The notes: generated from the sequence alone by a model not told the origin. A stretch of DNA of 64,000 bases from Litorimonas sp947503715 (GCF_050271975.1 NZ_CP189850.1:62001-126000); one strand, 5' to 3'. Shown: positions 37,489-46,704, numbered from the stretch's first letter. Translations and numbers: made by a program.

Positions 37489-38057
37489 GGGTAATAAGTC
37501 CCGCCATAGGAAATACTGGAAGATGTTGCATAGCCGCGAAGTCCGGCGGTTTGCGCGCTCAAAGCCTGCCCCGATGAAAAACCGGCCTCGCTCGTCAAGA
37601 CATAGCCCTTATTGCGCATGCACACTTCGAATTCCGGGTCGAGACGAAAATCATACTCAGAAAGAAAGAGATAACCCTGATGTCGGGTTTCGCAATTACG
37701 CCAATCATTGGCATCGGATTGCCCGTTAAGCTTGACGAAGGCCGCCTCTCGCGGGTCTGCTGTTACTGATGTCGTGAATGCACGACGTCCCGTGTCACCA
37801 TAGCCGTAATAGTAATATTGTGACGGATTATAGAGCTCGACCTCATATCCCGCATAAACGGATTCAGTTGGGACCTCATAAAGGTCGACTTCATAGCCAC
37901 CATCACCAAAACCGTAATCCTGTGAGGGTGTTGAGCGGAGTGACGCCTCCTGTTCAACCTTGGTGTCAGACTTGCCCTTCCAGAGACTGGAAATTTGCGA
38001 ACAACCGCTCAGGCCTACGCTTAGCCCTATGAGTCCTGTCATCATTACTGTGCGCAT
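37485..38057 (-). CDS. Hypothetical tyrosine-rich lipoprotein
   Basis: A 190-residue predicted lipoprotein (signal ending VGLSGC, lipidated cysteine about residue 19). The middle is rich in Gly and Tyr (YYYYGYGDTG). The C-terminal half has two cysteines (RNCETRH, FEVCMRN) around EYDFRLDPEFE and resembles short domains with CMxxxGY found in many proteobacterial lipoproteins. I do not recognise a named family. The ATG at 38057 is preferred to 38087 because the signal follows directly. Confidence 0.65.
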   Translation of the reverse strand: MRTVMMTGLIGLSVGLSGCSQISSLWKGKSDTKVEQEASLRSTPSQDYGFGDGGYEVDLYEVPTESVYAGYEVELYNPSQYYYYGYGDTGRRAFTTSVTADPREAAFVKLNGQSDANDWRNCETRHQGYLFLSEYDFRLDPEFEVCMRNKGYVLTSEAGFSSGQALSAQTAGLRGYATSSSISYGGTYYP

Positions 38058-38191
38058 AGCCCACTCCCGAATTGATACGTTGGACATGACCTTTCAATCC
38101 CTGTGCCAGAGTCGCGCCCTACGGGAAAACAGTTCGCCTTTTACCCCGCGCCAACGATTGACTTGACCATTTTTCACGGCACAACACGGGA

Positions 38192-38752
38192 ATGACCGAA
38201 ACACCTTTCCACACGAAGCACGATATGAAACCGACAGAGGATTCGAAACTCTCCGAAATTTGGGCCGTGGCCGAAGTGCACGGCGCGCGGAGTTTCGATA
38301 ATTACGCCCAAATCCGATCTGTGGCGGAAACAATCCGCGATACATTCTGCGCCTGGCTCGACGGCTCAGACGAGCCCTGCGTCTTCCTCGTCCCGCCGGA
38401 AGGTCCGTTTCGGGCTGAGAATTATCAGTCCGGCGCGTTTTCAGTCTCCGGTCAGGGCTATCTTCCACTGAAGCCGATCACCTTCGGATTGGCCGTACGA
38501 ATTTCGCAGGACAAAGATTACATGCGTCTGAAATTTCATTGTCGCAAAGAAGGCGATATGATGAAAGTCTCCATCGGCGATAAACGTCCGCTCGCCCTGC
38601 CCCTGCCGATCGACGAGACGCAATTACAGCCCGTTTTCGAACGGATACACAATCATATTTTGCACTTCTTTCAAGATGCTATCGATGAATATGATGAAGG
38701 TGATTACGGCACATCCGCTATCGGGTTCGATATTTTCCGCGTCGAGGAATAG
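38192..38752 (+). CDS. Conserved hypothetical protein
   Basis: A 186-residue protein of unknown function, without a signal peptide or membrane segment. Notable parts are ARSFDNYAQIRSVAETIRD, a His/Cys pair (KFHCRKEG) and an acidic C-terminus (DEYDEGDYG). It is probably cytoplasmic. An internal ATG at 38225 is an alternative start. It is followed by the cation:proton antiporter gene 99 bases downstream. Codon use matches the surrounding genes, which supports it as real. Confidence 0.6.
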   Translation: MTETPFHTKHDMKPTEDSKLSEIWAVAEVHGARSFDNYAQIRSVAETIRDTFCAWLDGSDEPCVFLVPPEGPFRAENYQSGAFSVSGQGYLPLKPITFGLAVRISQDKDYMRLKFHCRKEGDMMKVSIGDKRPLALPLPIDETQLQPVFERIHNHILHFFQDAIDEYDEGDYGTSAIGFDIFRVEE

Positions 38753-38851
38753 GCCGCTTTTATCATTTGGACCTCTTCCCTCGATTAGGCTATTCCCAAG
38801 GTCGGTCGGGCCTCAAAGGGGAAGCGCCTGCCACTATAGACTGGACCTTAC

Positions 38852-40843
38852 ATGGGTTTTGAATTGATAGGCCTGACGGCCGATATGATATTTTCGGCCG
38901 GTGGCGCAGACGCACATCATGTGGGTTCAGTGCTGCCGTTTAAGATTGCGCTGATCGGGGCGCTGGGTATCGGCGCGCAATGGCTGGCCTGGAAACTCCA
39001 ACGTCCAGCTATCGTTCTTATGGCGATTGCGGGGCTGATTTTCGGCCCGCTCGTCGCCTATTTCATGACCCTGAACATGCCGAGCTTTCTACATGATGGG
39101 TTGGAGGCTTTCCATCTCGACCCGCAATCCGATTTTGGCGATGTTTACCGCCCCATGATCGGGATTGCTGTGGCGATTATCCTGTTTGAGGGCGGGCTGA
39201 ACCTGAAATTCAAAGATTTGGGCGAAGCGAGAAGCGCGGTCATCCGAATGGTGGTCTTGGCAGGTCCCATAGCTTGGGGCCTAGGTACGCTTGCGGCCCA
39301 TTATCTTGCCGGATTGGAATGGGATATGGCGGCTATGGTGGGCGGCTTGTTCATTGTGACCGGGCCGACTGTCATCATGCCCCTCCTCCGCCAAGCGCAT
39401 TTACAGGCCAAACCCGCCAATGTTCTGAAATGGGAAGGGATCGTGAATGATCCGCTCGGCGCACTCTTTGCGGTTGTCGTGTTCGAATTTATCCGGATTA
39501 CCCAGATGGATGTCGGCATGGCCATGGTTTTTGGTAAGATCGCCTTTGCCGCAATCCTCGGAACCGTTGTCGGAATCCTGTCCGGCATCGGCATGGCGTG
39601 GGCCTTCCGCAGAGGTCTGATCCCTGAATATTTAAAAGCCCCCGTCGTCCTTGCTTGGGTGCTCGTAATTTATGTGCTCGCCAATATTCTGGCGGATGAA
39701 ACCGGCCTGCTGGCGGTGACCGCCCTTGGTATGACCATGGCCAATACGAAATTTGCCTCCATGGTGGAAATGCGCCGTTTCAAGGAAAATATCGCGATCA
39801 TCCTCGTCTCCGGAGTCTTCGTCATGTTGACGGCGACCCTGACGCCCGAAGTCTTGCGCGCTTTCGTGCAGGACTGGAAAGTCATCGCCTTTGTCCTCGC
39901 CATGATGTTTGTCGTTCGGCCCATTGCGGTGATGCTCTCGACGCTCTGGTCCGGCCTGTCTTGGAAAGAAAGCTTGCTCGTCTCCCTCATCGCGCCGCGC
40001 GGCATTGTGGCTGTTGCGGTCGCGGGTTTATTTGCGGCGGAAATGCAGGCCCTGGGTCGCGCGGATGGCGCGATTTTCGTGCCGCTCGCCTTTGCTCTCG
40101 TCTTTGCCACAGTGCTTTTCGCCGGGTTCTTTATCGGACCGCTCGCCCATATGCTGAAACTCGATAGTGGTGACGGTGACGGCGTATTGATTGTCGGGGC
40201 AAACCCGTGGTCACTTGGTCTCGCCAAAGCGCTGAAGGACATGCATATTAAAGTCACAGTGGCCGATACAAATTGGCGGCGTCTTCGCGGCGCGAGACTG
40301 GAAGGCCACAATACATTTTACGGCGAAGTTCTGTCGGAAAATGCCGATTACTCCCTCGATCACGGCGCGTTTAACATCCTAATCGCGGCGACACCGAACG
40401 AGGCCTATAACGCGCTCGTCTGCGTGGAATTTGCGCCGGAACTGGGCCGACACCGCGTCTTCCAAATTGGCGCAAAAGATAATGAGGTCGATCAAGAAGC
40501 CGGCATTGCCTTCACCTCCCGCGGACGGACACTAACATCGCGCGGGCGGACATTTGATGCCCTGACGCGGGATTGGTGGGGCGGATGGAGGTTCCGGGCC
40601 ACGAACCTCTCGGGCGAATATACGCTAGACGATCTCTATAAGGATCGCGGTGACGACCTGGACCTGATTCTCGCGCGCAAGCCCGATGGATTGTTGGAAT
40701 TCATTCAGCCCGGTCAGGAATTCCGCGCCGAAGGCTCAACTGTGTTGTCCTTCTGCCCTGCCAAAGACACGGAAGGTGTGCGCGGTGGAGGCGCAAAACG
40801 CGGCGAAGGACTCGCCGGGCCGACTGCACCCCTACCGAGCTAG
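38852..40843 (+). CDS. Cation:proton antiporter with C-terminal TrkA-N domain
   Basis: A 663-residue CPA1-type Na+(K+)/H+ antiporter. About 12 membrane segments occupy residues 25-430 (FEGGLNLKF and GIVNDPLGALF are typical of the exchanger core). Residues about 435-560 form a cytosolic RCK/TrkA-N domain (VLIVGANPWSLGLAKAL; VTVADTNW), followed by a C-terminal extension. Such proteins expel monovalent cations or help pH balance, and the RCK domain suggests nucleotide control. A lipoprotein gene begins 3 bases after its stop. Confidence 0.9.
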   Translation: MGFELIGLTADMIFSAGGADAHHVGSVLPFKIALIGALGIGAQWLAWKLQRPAIVLMAIAGLIFGPLVAYFMTLNMPSFLHDGLEAFHLDPQSDFGDVYRPMIGIAVAIILFEGGLNLKFKDLGEARSAVIRMVVLAGPIAWGLGTLAAHYLAGLEWDMAAMVGGLFIVTGPTVIMPLLRQAHLQAKPANVLKWEGIVNDPLGALFAVVVFEFIRITQMDVGMAMVFGKIAFAAILGTVVGILSGIGMAWAFRRGLIPEYLKAPVVLAWVLVIYVLANILADETGLLAVTALGMTMANTKFASMVEMRRFKENIAIILVSGVFVMLTATLTPEVLRAFVQDWKVIAFVLAMMFVVRPIAVMLSTLWSGLSWKESLLVSLIAPRGIVAVAVAGLFAAEMQALGRADGAIFVPLAFALVFATVLFAGFFIGPLAHMLKLDSGDGDGVLIVGANPWSLGLAKALKDMHIKVTVADTNWRRLRGARLEGHNTFYGEVLSENADYSLDHGAFNILIAATPNEAYNALVCVEFAPELGRHRVFQIGAKDNEVDQEAGIAFTSRGRTLTSRGRTFDALTRDWWGGWRFRATNLSGEYTLDDLYKDRGDDLDLILARKPDGLLEFIQPGQEFRAEGSTVLSFCPAKDTEGVRGGGAKRGEGLAGPTAPLPS

Positions 40844-40846
40844 CCC

Positions 40847-41863
40847 GTGAGTTTGGCGCGTCTTTCCACTCTCTGCGTCGCCGGGATTCTGCTTTCGGCA
40901 TGTGCGGGTGAGACCGCAATGCCTGCGATAATTTCGGACTCCATTGACCAAATGGAGACGAACTCACGTTTGGCCTCAGCCTCCTGCACGTCAGAAGCAG
41001 AAGGTTATGCCCCTTCCCCTTTGGAGATCAAAGCCAAGCCTGTTGAACTGGGTAAACCGAAAGACACAGCCAAAGCGCTGCCACCTTCCGTCAAATTTAT
41101 CGGGGGATGGCACCTGACCTCGCCCAGCGCGGATCTCGGCGGACTTTCGGGATTGGCTCTACAAGCGTCTGGCGACCTCCTCGCCGTTTCCGACCAAGGC
41201 AATTTCTTTGAGATTGGACTGTCTGACGGCGTCCCGAATGGCGGCGGCAGTTCCATGGCCATGCTGGATGAGCAAGGTCGATTGGTCAGCGGGAAAGCTG
41301 ATGGCGATGCAGAAGGCCTTGCCCTCAGTGACGGCCTCGCCTTTGTCAGCTTTGAGCGCAATCACCGCATCCTCGCCTTTAATCTGGAACGTTGCGGCGT
41401 GGCGGCCAAGGGCATTCTCTTCGCCGCCCTGCCCGAACGTATTCTGAAATCAAAAATCTCGGCAAATGGTGGCGCGGAGAGTTTGAATGTCGATGCGCAA
41501 GGTCGCTTACAAGCGGGATATGAAACATCGGTCGGCGATGTCGCGCCCGTTCTGACTTTCAATCATCAGGGCATTGTTGAGCTTGAGCCTGAACAGGTTC
41601 CCGTCGCACCAAATTTCAAATTGGTGGGCGCGGATAGTGACGTGCACCTGACGCGATATTATGATCATGAGCAGGGGAATATGAACGAAATAGTCCTGCC
41701 GGAGCTAACGGTCCGTCTCGCCCCGCCGCTGGCCGTTGATAATTTTGAAGGCCTTGCGCAGGATGTAAAACCCGACGGTACACGGATCATCTTTATAATC
41801 TCAGACGATAATTTCTCCGCCCGTCAGCGGACCCTGCTCTATAAATTTGAGGTCAGCCCCTAG
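40847..41863 (+). CDS. Phytase/esterase-like lipoprotein (PF13449-type)
   Basis: A 338-residue lipoprotein (lipobox LSAC, cysteine about residue 19). The body looks like a beta-propeller of the 'esterase-like activity of phytase' family: LSGLALQASGDLLAVSDQGNF, DGDAEGLALSDGLAFVSFER, and NFEGLAQDVKPDGTRIIFIISDDNF at the end. Such proteins may bind calcium and hydrolyse phosphate or esters in the envelope; activity is unproven. The start is GTG at 40847, 3 bases after the antiporter stop, so the genes are co-transcribed. Confidence 0.8.
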   Translation: MSLARLSTLCVAGILLSACAGETAMPAIISDSIDQMETNSRLASASCTSEAEGYAPSPLEIKAKPVELGKPKDTAKALPPSVKFIGGWHLTSPSADLGGLSGLALQASGDLLAVSDQGNFFEIGLSDGVPNGGGSSMAMLDEQGRLVSGKADGDAEGLALSDGLAFVSFERNHRILAFNLERCGVAAKGILFAALPERILKSKISANGGAESLNVDAQGRLQAGYETSVGDVAPVLTFNHQGIVELEPEQVPVAPNFKLVGADSDVHLTRYYDHEQGNMNEIVLPELTVRLAPPLAVDNFEGLAQDVKPDGTRIIFIISDDNFSARQRTLLYKFEVSP

Positions 41864-42210
41864 ACGCTGCGGAATCGCGCTTTGTCGAAAACTTTTAAGA
41901 CTGTCGTCAATTCATGTCCGCGCTTTAACACCAACCCCCCCGGCGCAATGACGGAAAACTGCCCCTGTTTATTGCGCAGGGCAGGCACTTTCTCGATCCG
42001 GTAGAGCGGATGCTCCGATGCGCGGCGATAAACGGAAAAGACAGCCTTATCGCGCAGGAAATCCATGGCGTAATCTTTCCAATCGCCCTTGCTGACCATC
42101 TGGCCATAGACGTTTAAAATTGCGGAGAGTTCTTGTCGGTCAAAGGCGATCTGAGACGGACCTTTTGACGGTGTGTTTGATGTTGTGGGAAAAGGAACAA
42201 CCTGTGTCAT
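41860..42210 (-). CDS. DUF2794 protein
   Basis: A 116-residue cytoplasmic protein of a family restricted to alphaproteobacteria. Conserved stretches are FDRQELSAILNVYGQMVSKG, WKDYAMDFLRDKAVFSVYRR and a C-terminus ending LKVFDKARFRSV. Function unknown. It overlaps the convergent lipoprotein gene by 4 bases. Upstream lies a 562-base region without a gene. Confidence 0.85.
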   Translation of the reverse strand: MTQVVPFPTTSNTPSKGPSQIAFDRQELSAILNVYGQMVSKGDWKDYAMDFLRDKAVFSVYRRASEHPLYRIEKVPALRNKQGQFSVIAPGGLVLKRGHELTTVLKVFDKARFRSV

Positions 42211-42516
42211 ACTCTCAACATAAGTCGTCGCCCCTGTTTGACAACCCTGTGCGTGATCACGCCTGCGACGCGAGTGGATGGCCGTTTTCTCTCTCTTTTG
42301 TAATAGATGGCCCTAATCTGGTCACAATTGGGGCTTTATTGGACCGCAATGCAGGGTCAGACAAGACTAGTCGCAGGGCAGAACAAGTAAAGGGTTCGGT
42401 TTTTTATCAGCCCCCCCAGCCCCCGGACTTTGAATTTGGTCTGACCTGCGACGACAAAAAACGTTCCCACGTTTGACAAGACGGCCCTTTCCCTAGGCTC
42501 CCGTCGATAGCGGCTC

Positions 42517-42558
42517 CGGCCCTCTTCGCGTTCAGCCCCGCGAACAGGACAGGGGCCG
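42517..42558 (+). other. GC-rich hairpin in a 562-base non-coding region
   Basis: The stretch 42211-42772 holds no supportable gene. Within it, 42517-42522 pair with 42553-42558 and, inside these, 42525-42530 pair with 42539-42544 (TTCGCG with CGCGAA, 8-base loop), separated by a small asymmetric bulge. There is no T-run, so it is not a standard terminator. It could be part of a small RNA or an untranslated leader of the DUF2794 gene on the other strand. Confidence 0.3.
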
Positions 42559-42659
42559 CGGTCATGTTTGGGGTTGGGAATTTTCAGCTCGCCGGCACTA
42601 TTTTAAGTGACTTATCATTGTTTTCGAACTGACCCAAAATTCCATAATATTTCGAGTCC

Positions 42660-42698
42660 ACGAGTGGCTTACTTTGGGCGATTTTAGGACACTCAGCT
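42660..42698 (+). repeat. Imperfect direct repeat, upstream copy
   Basis: This 39-base sequence (it opens with ACGAG and contains TTTGGGCG and GACACT) recurs in the same orientation at 43821-43858. I count 6 mismatches and one gap by eye, about 82% identity. The two copies flank a pair of AT-rich genes. Weaker similarity continues about 25 bases beyond, through CAATTT to AGGTA in both copies. Confidence 0.7.
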
Positions 42699-42772
42699 AC
42701 GGCGGCAATTTAGGGCGTTAGGTATGCGAAAAGATAACTTCTATATTTTCCAATTTTACTTATTGTTACGTC

Positions 42773-43162
42773 ATGACCAAAAATCATATCGTCGATAGGT
42801 TTACTTTGAAGTCAGGCGCAGAGTGCAAGCTTCTGAGCATAAGAAACGATCTAATCCCTAACTATTACTTACTATGCTTTCCTAGAACTCTTGGAGAGCC
42901 TTCTGATATAGATGTCACAGAGATGCTTACCTTAGGGGTGCAATATGCACAGAAGATTGCATTCCAAAAACTTGGTGATCGAGAGGCATTTTCTGTACTC
43001 TACAGTGGGTATAGCGCTCGAAGGGAAAAAGGATGGCATGTACATATAGTTTTACTGGGCAATAGATGGCGTAAGGCTTGGCTTTATAGCGTTCTAGCGA
43101 TGAAAAACCTATTGCAGGCCTTCGGAATAAGGAAAGATGATGCCCCAAAGCTTAAGAGTTAA
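42773..43162 (+). CDS. Unrecognised protein with HxH motif (possibly HIT-like)
   Basis: A 129-residue protein, AT-rich, probably cytoplasmic. Near the C-terminus it has GWHVHIVLLGNRW; HxHx followed by hydrophobic residues recalls the HIT hydrolase motif, though the third histidine is absent, so this is only a suggestion. The N-terminal half is beta-rich (CKLLSIRNDLIPNYYLLCFPR). The next gene starts within its last 26 bases, so the two are translationally coupled. With its partner it forms a cassette bounded by direct repeats. I cannot assign a function. Confidence 0.55.
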   Translation: MTKNHIVDRFTLKSGAECKLLSIRNDLIPNYYLLCFPRTLGEPSDIDVTEMLTLGVQYAQKIAFQKLGDREAFSVLYSGYSARREKGWHVHIVLLGNRWRKAWLYSVLAMKNLLQAFGIRKDDAPKLKS

Positions 43163-43766
43163 TCGTGAGGGCTGGCATCAGCTTATGACAGCTTTTGGTC
43201 TTTCTGAAAACGACGAGACTTATGACAGTCTCCTAGCAGCCTATTCAGAAAAACATCGCGTTTATCATACCCTTGAGCACATAAATGCCTGTTTTAAACA
43301 TTTAGACGCCGTTTCACAGCAAGCCACTTATCTACATGAAATCGAGTTAGCACTTTGGTTCCATGATGTGATTTACAAACCTTTTTCATCAACGAATGAA
43401 GAGGACAGTGCTGAGTTGGCAAAGTCATTTTTGTCCCGAAACTCTATAGAGCCGAAAATTATTGAACGTATTAGTCAGCTTATTACCCTCACTAAAGATC
43501 ATGCCGCCCCCCAGACAGGTGATGGCAAGTTAATGCTTGATATTGATTTGAGCATTTTGGGTGCTCAGAAGCACATTTACGCTGAGTTTGAGAAGAACGT
43601 ACGGAAAGAATATAAGCAAGTCCCATTATTTATATTTCGAAAGAAACGAAAAGAGATTTTAAAATCCTTTATGTCGCGACCGCGTTTATACCATACAGCA
43701 TACTTTTTTGATCAACTGGAAACACAAGCTAAAAGCAATCTTACTTTGGCTATTGCTAACTTATAA
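43137..43766 (+). CDS. HD-superfamily metal-dependent phosphohydrolase (COG4339-like)
   Basis: A 209-residue predicted phosphohydrolase. HD-type metal-binding residues are visible: the first histidines in RVYHTLEHI (about residues 42-50), the HD pair in ALWFHDVIY (about 72-80), and the distal aspartate in MLDIDLSIL. This arrangement matches the small 'predicted HD phosphohydrolase' group often found singly in bacterial genomes. The substrate is unknown. It overlaps the upstream gene by 26 bases, shares its low GC, and lies inside the direct-repeat cassette. Confidence 0.8.
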   Translation: MMPQSLRVNREGWHQLMTAFGLSENDETYDSLLAAYSEKHRVYHTLEHINACFKHLDAVSQQATYLHEIELALWFHDVIYKPFSSTNEEDSAELAKSFLSRNSIEPKIIERISQLITLTKDHAAPQTGDGKLMLDIDLSILGAQKHIYAEFEKNVRKEYKQVPLFIFRKKRKEILKSFMSRPRLYHTAYFFDQLETQAKSNLTLAIANL

Positions 43767-43820
43767 AGGTATTTTTAGTTTGCTTTTCTCGACTCTAGTT
43801 TGGGGAATTTGACGTCAAAA

Positions 43821-43858
43821 ACGAGCGTCTTATTTTGGGCGCTTTAAGACACTTAGCT
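43821..43858 (+). repeat. Imperfect direct repeat, downstream copy
   Basis: The second copy of the repeat at 42660-42698, same orientation, 55 bases after the HD gene. Direct repeats around a foreign-looking gene pair may mark recombination or insertion. Confidence 0.7.
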
Positions 43859-43917
43859 TTCATCAATTTGCGCAAGTCAACAGGTAAGTCTTTATCGGAA
43901 ATCAAGTAAGTTTGACA

Positions 43918-45075
43918 CTACTCCACCGGCAAATTCTCCACAAAAAACCGCCGTGCATTTCCCCCCATGATCTTGCGGATATTTTCCCTATTCATCCCCC
44001 TTCGCAACAACGCATCCGTAATCGCGGCGAGTTCTGAGGTGTCGAGCGAGGTCGTGACTGTGCCGTCAAAATCGGAGCCGAGCGCCACCGCATCCGGGCC
44101 CAGCAAAGTCGCCGCATCAATAATCGCATCCGCAATCCCGTCCGGCGAAATATCACAAATCGCGCCATTGAAATAACCGATCCCGATTATCCCACCACGA
44201 GCAGCGATTTGCTTTAGAATATCATCCGGAAGGTTCCGGTTGGCCGTTCGGGGGCAATGGGCAATCGTCCCGCCGTGACTAACGAAGATGGGGTCTTTGG
44301 TGAGTTCGAGGACGTCGCGCACGACGGCACGGGAACTATGTGCGACATCGATAATGATGCCCTGCGCTCGCATTTCCAGCACGGCGTCCCGCCCGAATTC
44401 CGTCAATCCCGTTTGAGACGTCCCATGCATGGAGCCACCGAGTTCATTGTCGAAGAAATGCTGCAAGCCCATCGCGCGGTAGCCTTCCGCCTTGAGCCGA
44501 GCGATATTTGCGATCTCGCCTTCCAAGGGATGCGCGCCTTCGGTTAAGAGCAGTCCGAGCAGACGGTCTGTCTTCGTCATATCCGCAGAAGTCCGCACGA
44601 TATGGACTTCGCCCTGCCGTTCCAATTTCTGCAAGCGCTGCGCCTGATATGCGGCGCGTTCATAGATCGAACCCCAGGTGCGCAGCGGCCAGAGCTGCGC
44701 CTGCGCGAGCGTTGTGATATCATCGGGCGCATTCGCGTCATTTTCGTCAAAGTTCAGTCCCTTTGGGGATTTCGTGACGGCTGAGAATATCTGAAATTCG
44801 ACACCGCCTTCTTCGAGGCGCGGCAGGTCGACATGGCCGTAATCGTGGCGTTTCCGGGGATTTCGTCGCCAGAGGAGATTATCGGAATGGAGGTCCGCGA
44901 CCCAGAGCTCATCATGCAGGGCTTTGGCCTTTTCCGAGACATTAAAAGGTGTATGGGCCGTCACGGGATTCATATCCGCATCCACTTTGGGCCAGACGAT
45001 AAATTTAAGACTGACGAACCCAATCACGATTAGCGTGACAAAAACGATACCCACCCATTTCAGAAACCGTTTCAT
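43918..45075 (-). CDS. Membrane dipeptidase (peptidase M19)
   Basis: A 385-residue zinc dipeptidase of the renal-dipeptidase family, anchored by an N-terminal membrane segment (about 5-27). Metal-site motifs: HxD in ADLHSDN, the bridging glutamate in LLTEGAHPLEG, and histidines in IDVAHSS and VSHGGT. SDFDGT near the end is the conserved C-terminal aspartate region. It probably hydrolyses dipeptides at the periplasmic face. The ATG at 45075 is chosen for the GGAGAG eight bases upstream. The TRIC-type gene ends one base upstream of this start, so they share a transcript. Confidence 0.92.
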   Translation of the reverse strand: MKRFLKWVGIVFVTLIVIGFVSLKFIVWPKVDADMNPVTAHTPFNVSEKAKALHDELWVADLHSDNLLWRRNPRKRHDYGHVDLPRLEEGGVEFQIFSAVTKSPKGLNFDENDANAPDDITTLAQAQLWPLRTWGSIYERAAYQAQRLQKLERQGEVHIVRTSADMTKTDRLLGLLLTEGAHPLEGEIANIARLKAEGYRAMGLQHFFDNELGGSMHGTSQTGLTEFGRDAVLEMRAQGIIIDVAHSSRAVVRDVLELTKDPIFVSHGGTIAHCPRTANRNLPDDILKQIAARGGIIGIGYFNGAICDISPDGIADAIIDAATLLGPDAVALGSDFDGTVTTSLDTSELAAITDALLRRGMNRENIRKIMGGNARRFFVENLPVE

Positions 45076-45076
45076 A

Positions 45077-45691
45077 TCACTCTCCAACTTTTGGCAGGGG
45101 CAGGTTGAGTTTGAATCTTAGCGAGATGGCCCGGACGATAAAACAAAGGGCCGTCCCGATTGACAGAGCCGCTAATTCACCCAACCCGTTTGTCCGCGCA
45201 ATCACGAAAGCCGCCGCCCCGACAATGGCGGCTGTCGCGTAAATATCCTGACGCAGCAGCAACGGTGTCTCGTTACAGACGACATCCCGGATAAGCCCCC
45301 CCGCCGTCGCCGTCATCGTGCCCATCAACACGCAAATCCCGAGCCCATAGCCAAGGTCGAGCGCTTTCGACGCGCCGACCACCGCAAACAGCGCCAGTCC
45401 CGCCGCGTCAATCCATTTTAAAATCCGAATACGGGAGAAAAGCCGCGGCGCGAAAAAGGCGGCCAATCCAGCGAGGGTTGGGATGTAGAGAATTCGCACA
45501 TCCTCCAACCAGAAGACGGGTTGGTCGAGCAGGACATCCCGCAACGTCCCACCACCAATGGCAGGCAGGAAGGCGATGATAATTACGCCCAGCAAATCAA
45601 AACGCTGTCGCACAGCCATCAAGCCACCGGACAGGCCAAAGACGAACATGCCGAGCGCGTCAAAGAGGGAGAGGATGAGATCAGGCGTCAT
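45077..45691 (-). CDS. TRIC-type cation channel family protein (UPF0126, YicG-like)
   Basis: A 204-residue inner-membrane protein with seven hydrophobic segments and two internal repeats, each with the family glycine motif (AIGGGTLRDVLL; ATAGGLIRDVVCNETPLLL). Prokaryotic TRIC homologues are K+-selective or broadly cation-conducting. It precedes the dipeptidase gene by one base and follows gluQ by 50 bases on the same strand. Confidence 0.9.
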   Translation of the reverse strand: MTPDLILSLFDALGMFVFGLSGGLMAVRQRFDLLGVIIIAFLPAIGGGTLRDVLLDQPVFWLEDVRILYIPTLAGLAAFFAPRLFSRIRILKWIDAAGLALFAVVGASKALDLGYGLGICVLMGTMTATAGGLIRDVVCNETPLLLRQDIYATAAIVGAAAFVIARTNGLGELAALSIGTALCFIVRAISLRFKLNLPLPKVGE

Positions 45692-45741
45692 ATTTTTTCA
45701 TTAGGTGAAGCGCCGATCTATTCCTAGCGGGCTAAGTGTTC

Positions 45742-46704
45742 TTATTCTTGGGTGACACCGGCTAAGCGCTTTATCTCGGCCACACTCTGCCCCGCCTCGC
45801 GCAGACTGGCGAGAGCCGTGTCGAGATTGCGTTTCGCGAGTTTTTCGCCGTTCTCTCGTAGGACTAAATCGTGATGGTAATAGATTGGCGTCGGCCATCC
45901 CATCAGAGTTTGAAGCAGGACGTGGAGCGGGGTCTGATCCGCCAAATCCCGCCCACGCACAATATGCGTGATATTTTGAAGCGCATCATCATGGGTCACC
46001 GCAATATCATAGGATGTGGCGATATCTCGACGGGCGATAATGGGGTCAGGGCGATCAGACTGAACCCAATCGTTTAAAACGTTGAACGCATTCTGTTTTT
46101 CAACCTTCTTAACGCGATCCACACAATCACGTCTCGAGATTTCCTGATAAGTAAGTGATTGCTCACTTACTTCACTTAGCGCCGCTTGCAAGTTGAACCG
46201 GATTGAAAAGGGTAGCGTTGGGCTTTCCCTTCTCGCGGCATTGTCTAAACACTGGGTGAGTATTTCAATCGTCTCGTCGGACAGCCTGTATGCGGACTCA
46301 ATGCCATGAAGTGAGTAATCACCCCAAGCCATCAGAACATCTTTGCTGAAGCTCAAAGATGTAGCGGGACCGCAGGTTTTCCGGGCTTTTATATCCCCTC
46401 GCGTTAAGGTGCAGGGATAGGCGAGCCCTCGCCCAACCAATTCGCGGACGACCCCCATGTAATCGGCGATATGCCGGCTCTGAACCCGGACGGGCAGAGG
46501 CCAATCCAAGCCCAGCCAATCGAGGTCTTCGTAAATGCCGCGCATATAGTCAGGGCGGCATCGCGTGTGATCTATATCCTCAATCCGCAGCAGACAGGTC
46601 CCACCCTGCTCGCGGGCAAAGCCAAACGCTTCAAACGCCGCCCGCGCATGACCGAGATGAAGTTGCCCCGTGGGCGAGGGTGCGAAACGGGTGCGGAGGG
46701 TCAT
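45742..46704 (-). CDS. gluQ: Glutamyl-Q tRNA(Asp) synthetase
   Basis: A 320-residue paralogue of glutamyl-tRNA synthetase lacking the anticodon-binding half. It attaches glutamate to the queuosine base at position 34 of tRNA(Asp). The class I motif HLGH is present (FAPSPTGQLHLGHARAAF), and the KMSKS equivalent reads KLAKRN. The zinc-loop region shows YPCTLTR and KTCGPAT, so two cysteines remain of the usual set. It overlaps the upstream membrane-protein gene by 4 bases. Confidence 0.93.
   Translation of the reverse strand: MTLRTRFAPSPTGQLHLGHARAAFEAFGFAREQGGTCLLRIEDIDHTRCRPDYMRGIYEDLDWLGLDWPLPVRVQSRHIADYMGVVRELVGRGLAYPCTLTRGDIKARKTCGPATSLSFSKDVLMAWGDYSLHGIESAYRLSDETIEILTQCLDNAARRESPTLPFSIRFNLQAALSEVSEQSLTYQEISRRDCVDRVKKVEKQNAFNVLNDWVQSDRPDPIIARRDIATSYDIAVTHDDALQNITHIVRGRDLADQTPLHVLLQTLMGWPTPIYYHHDLVLRENGEKLAKRNLDTALASLREAGQSVAEIKRLAGVTQE

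Noticed and set aside
42120..42476. A 118-codon plus-strand frame in the non-coding stretch
   Set aside because: It begins inside the DUF2794 gene, has a low-quality composition, and resembles nothing known.
42700..42725. GTTAGGT at 42717-42723 looks like an integron attC/attI core site
   Set aside because: The second repeat copy lacks a matching GTTRRRY core, no paired inverse core or palindrome is visible, and there is no integrase gene.
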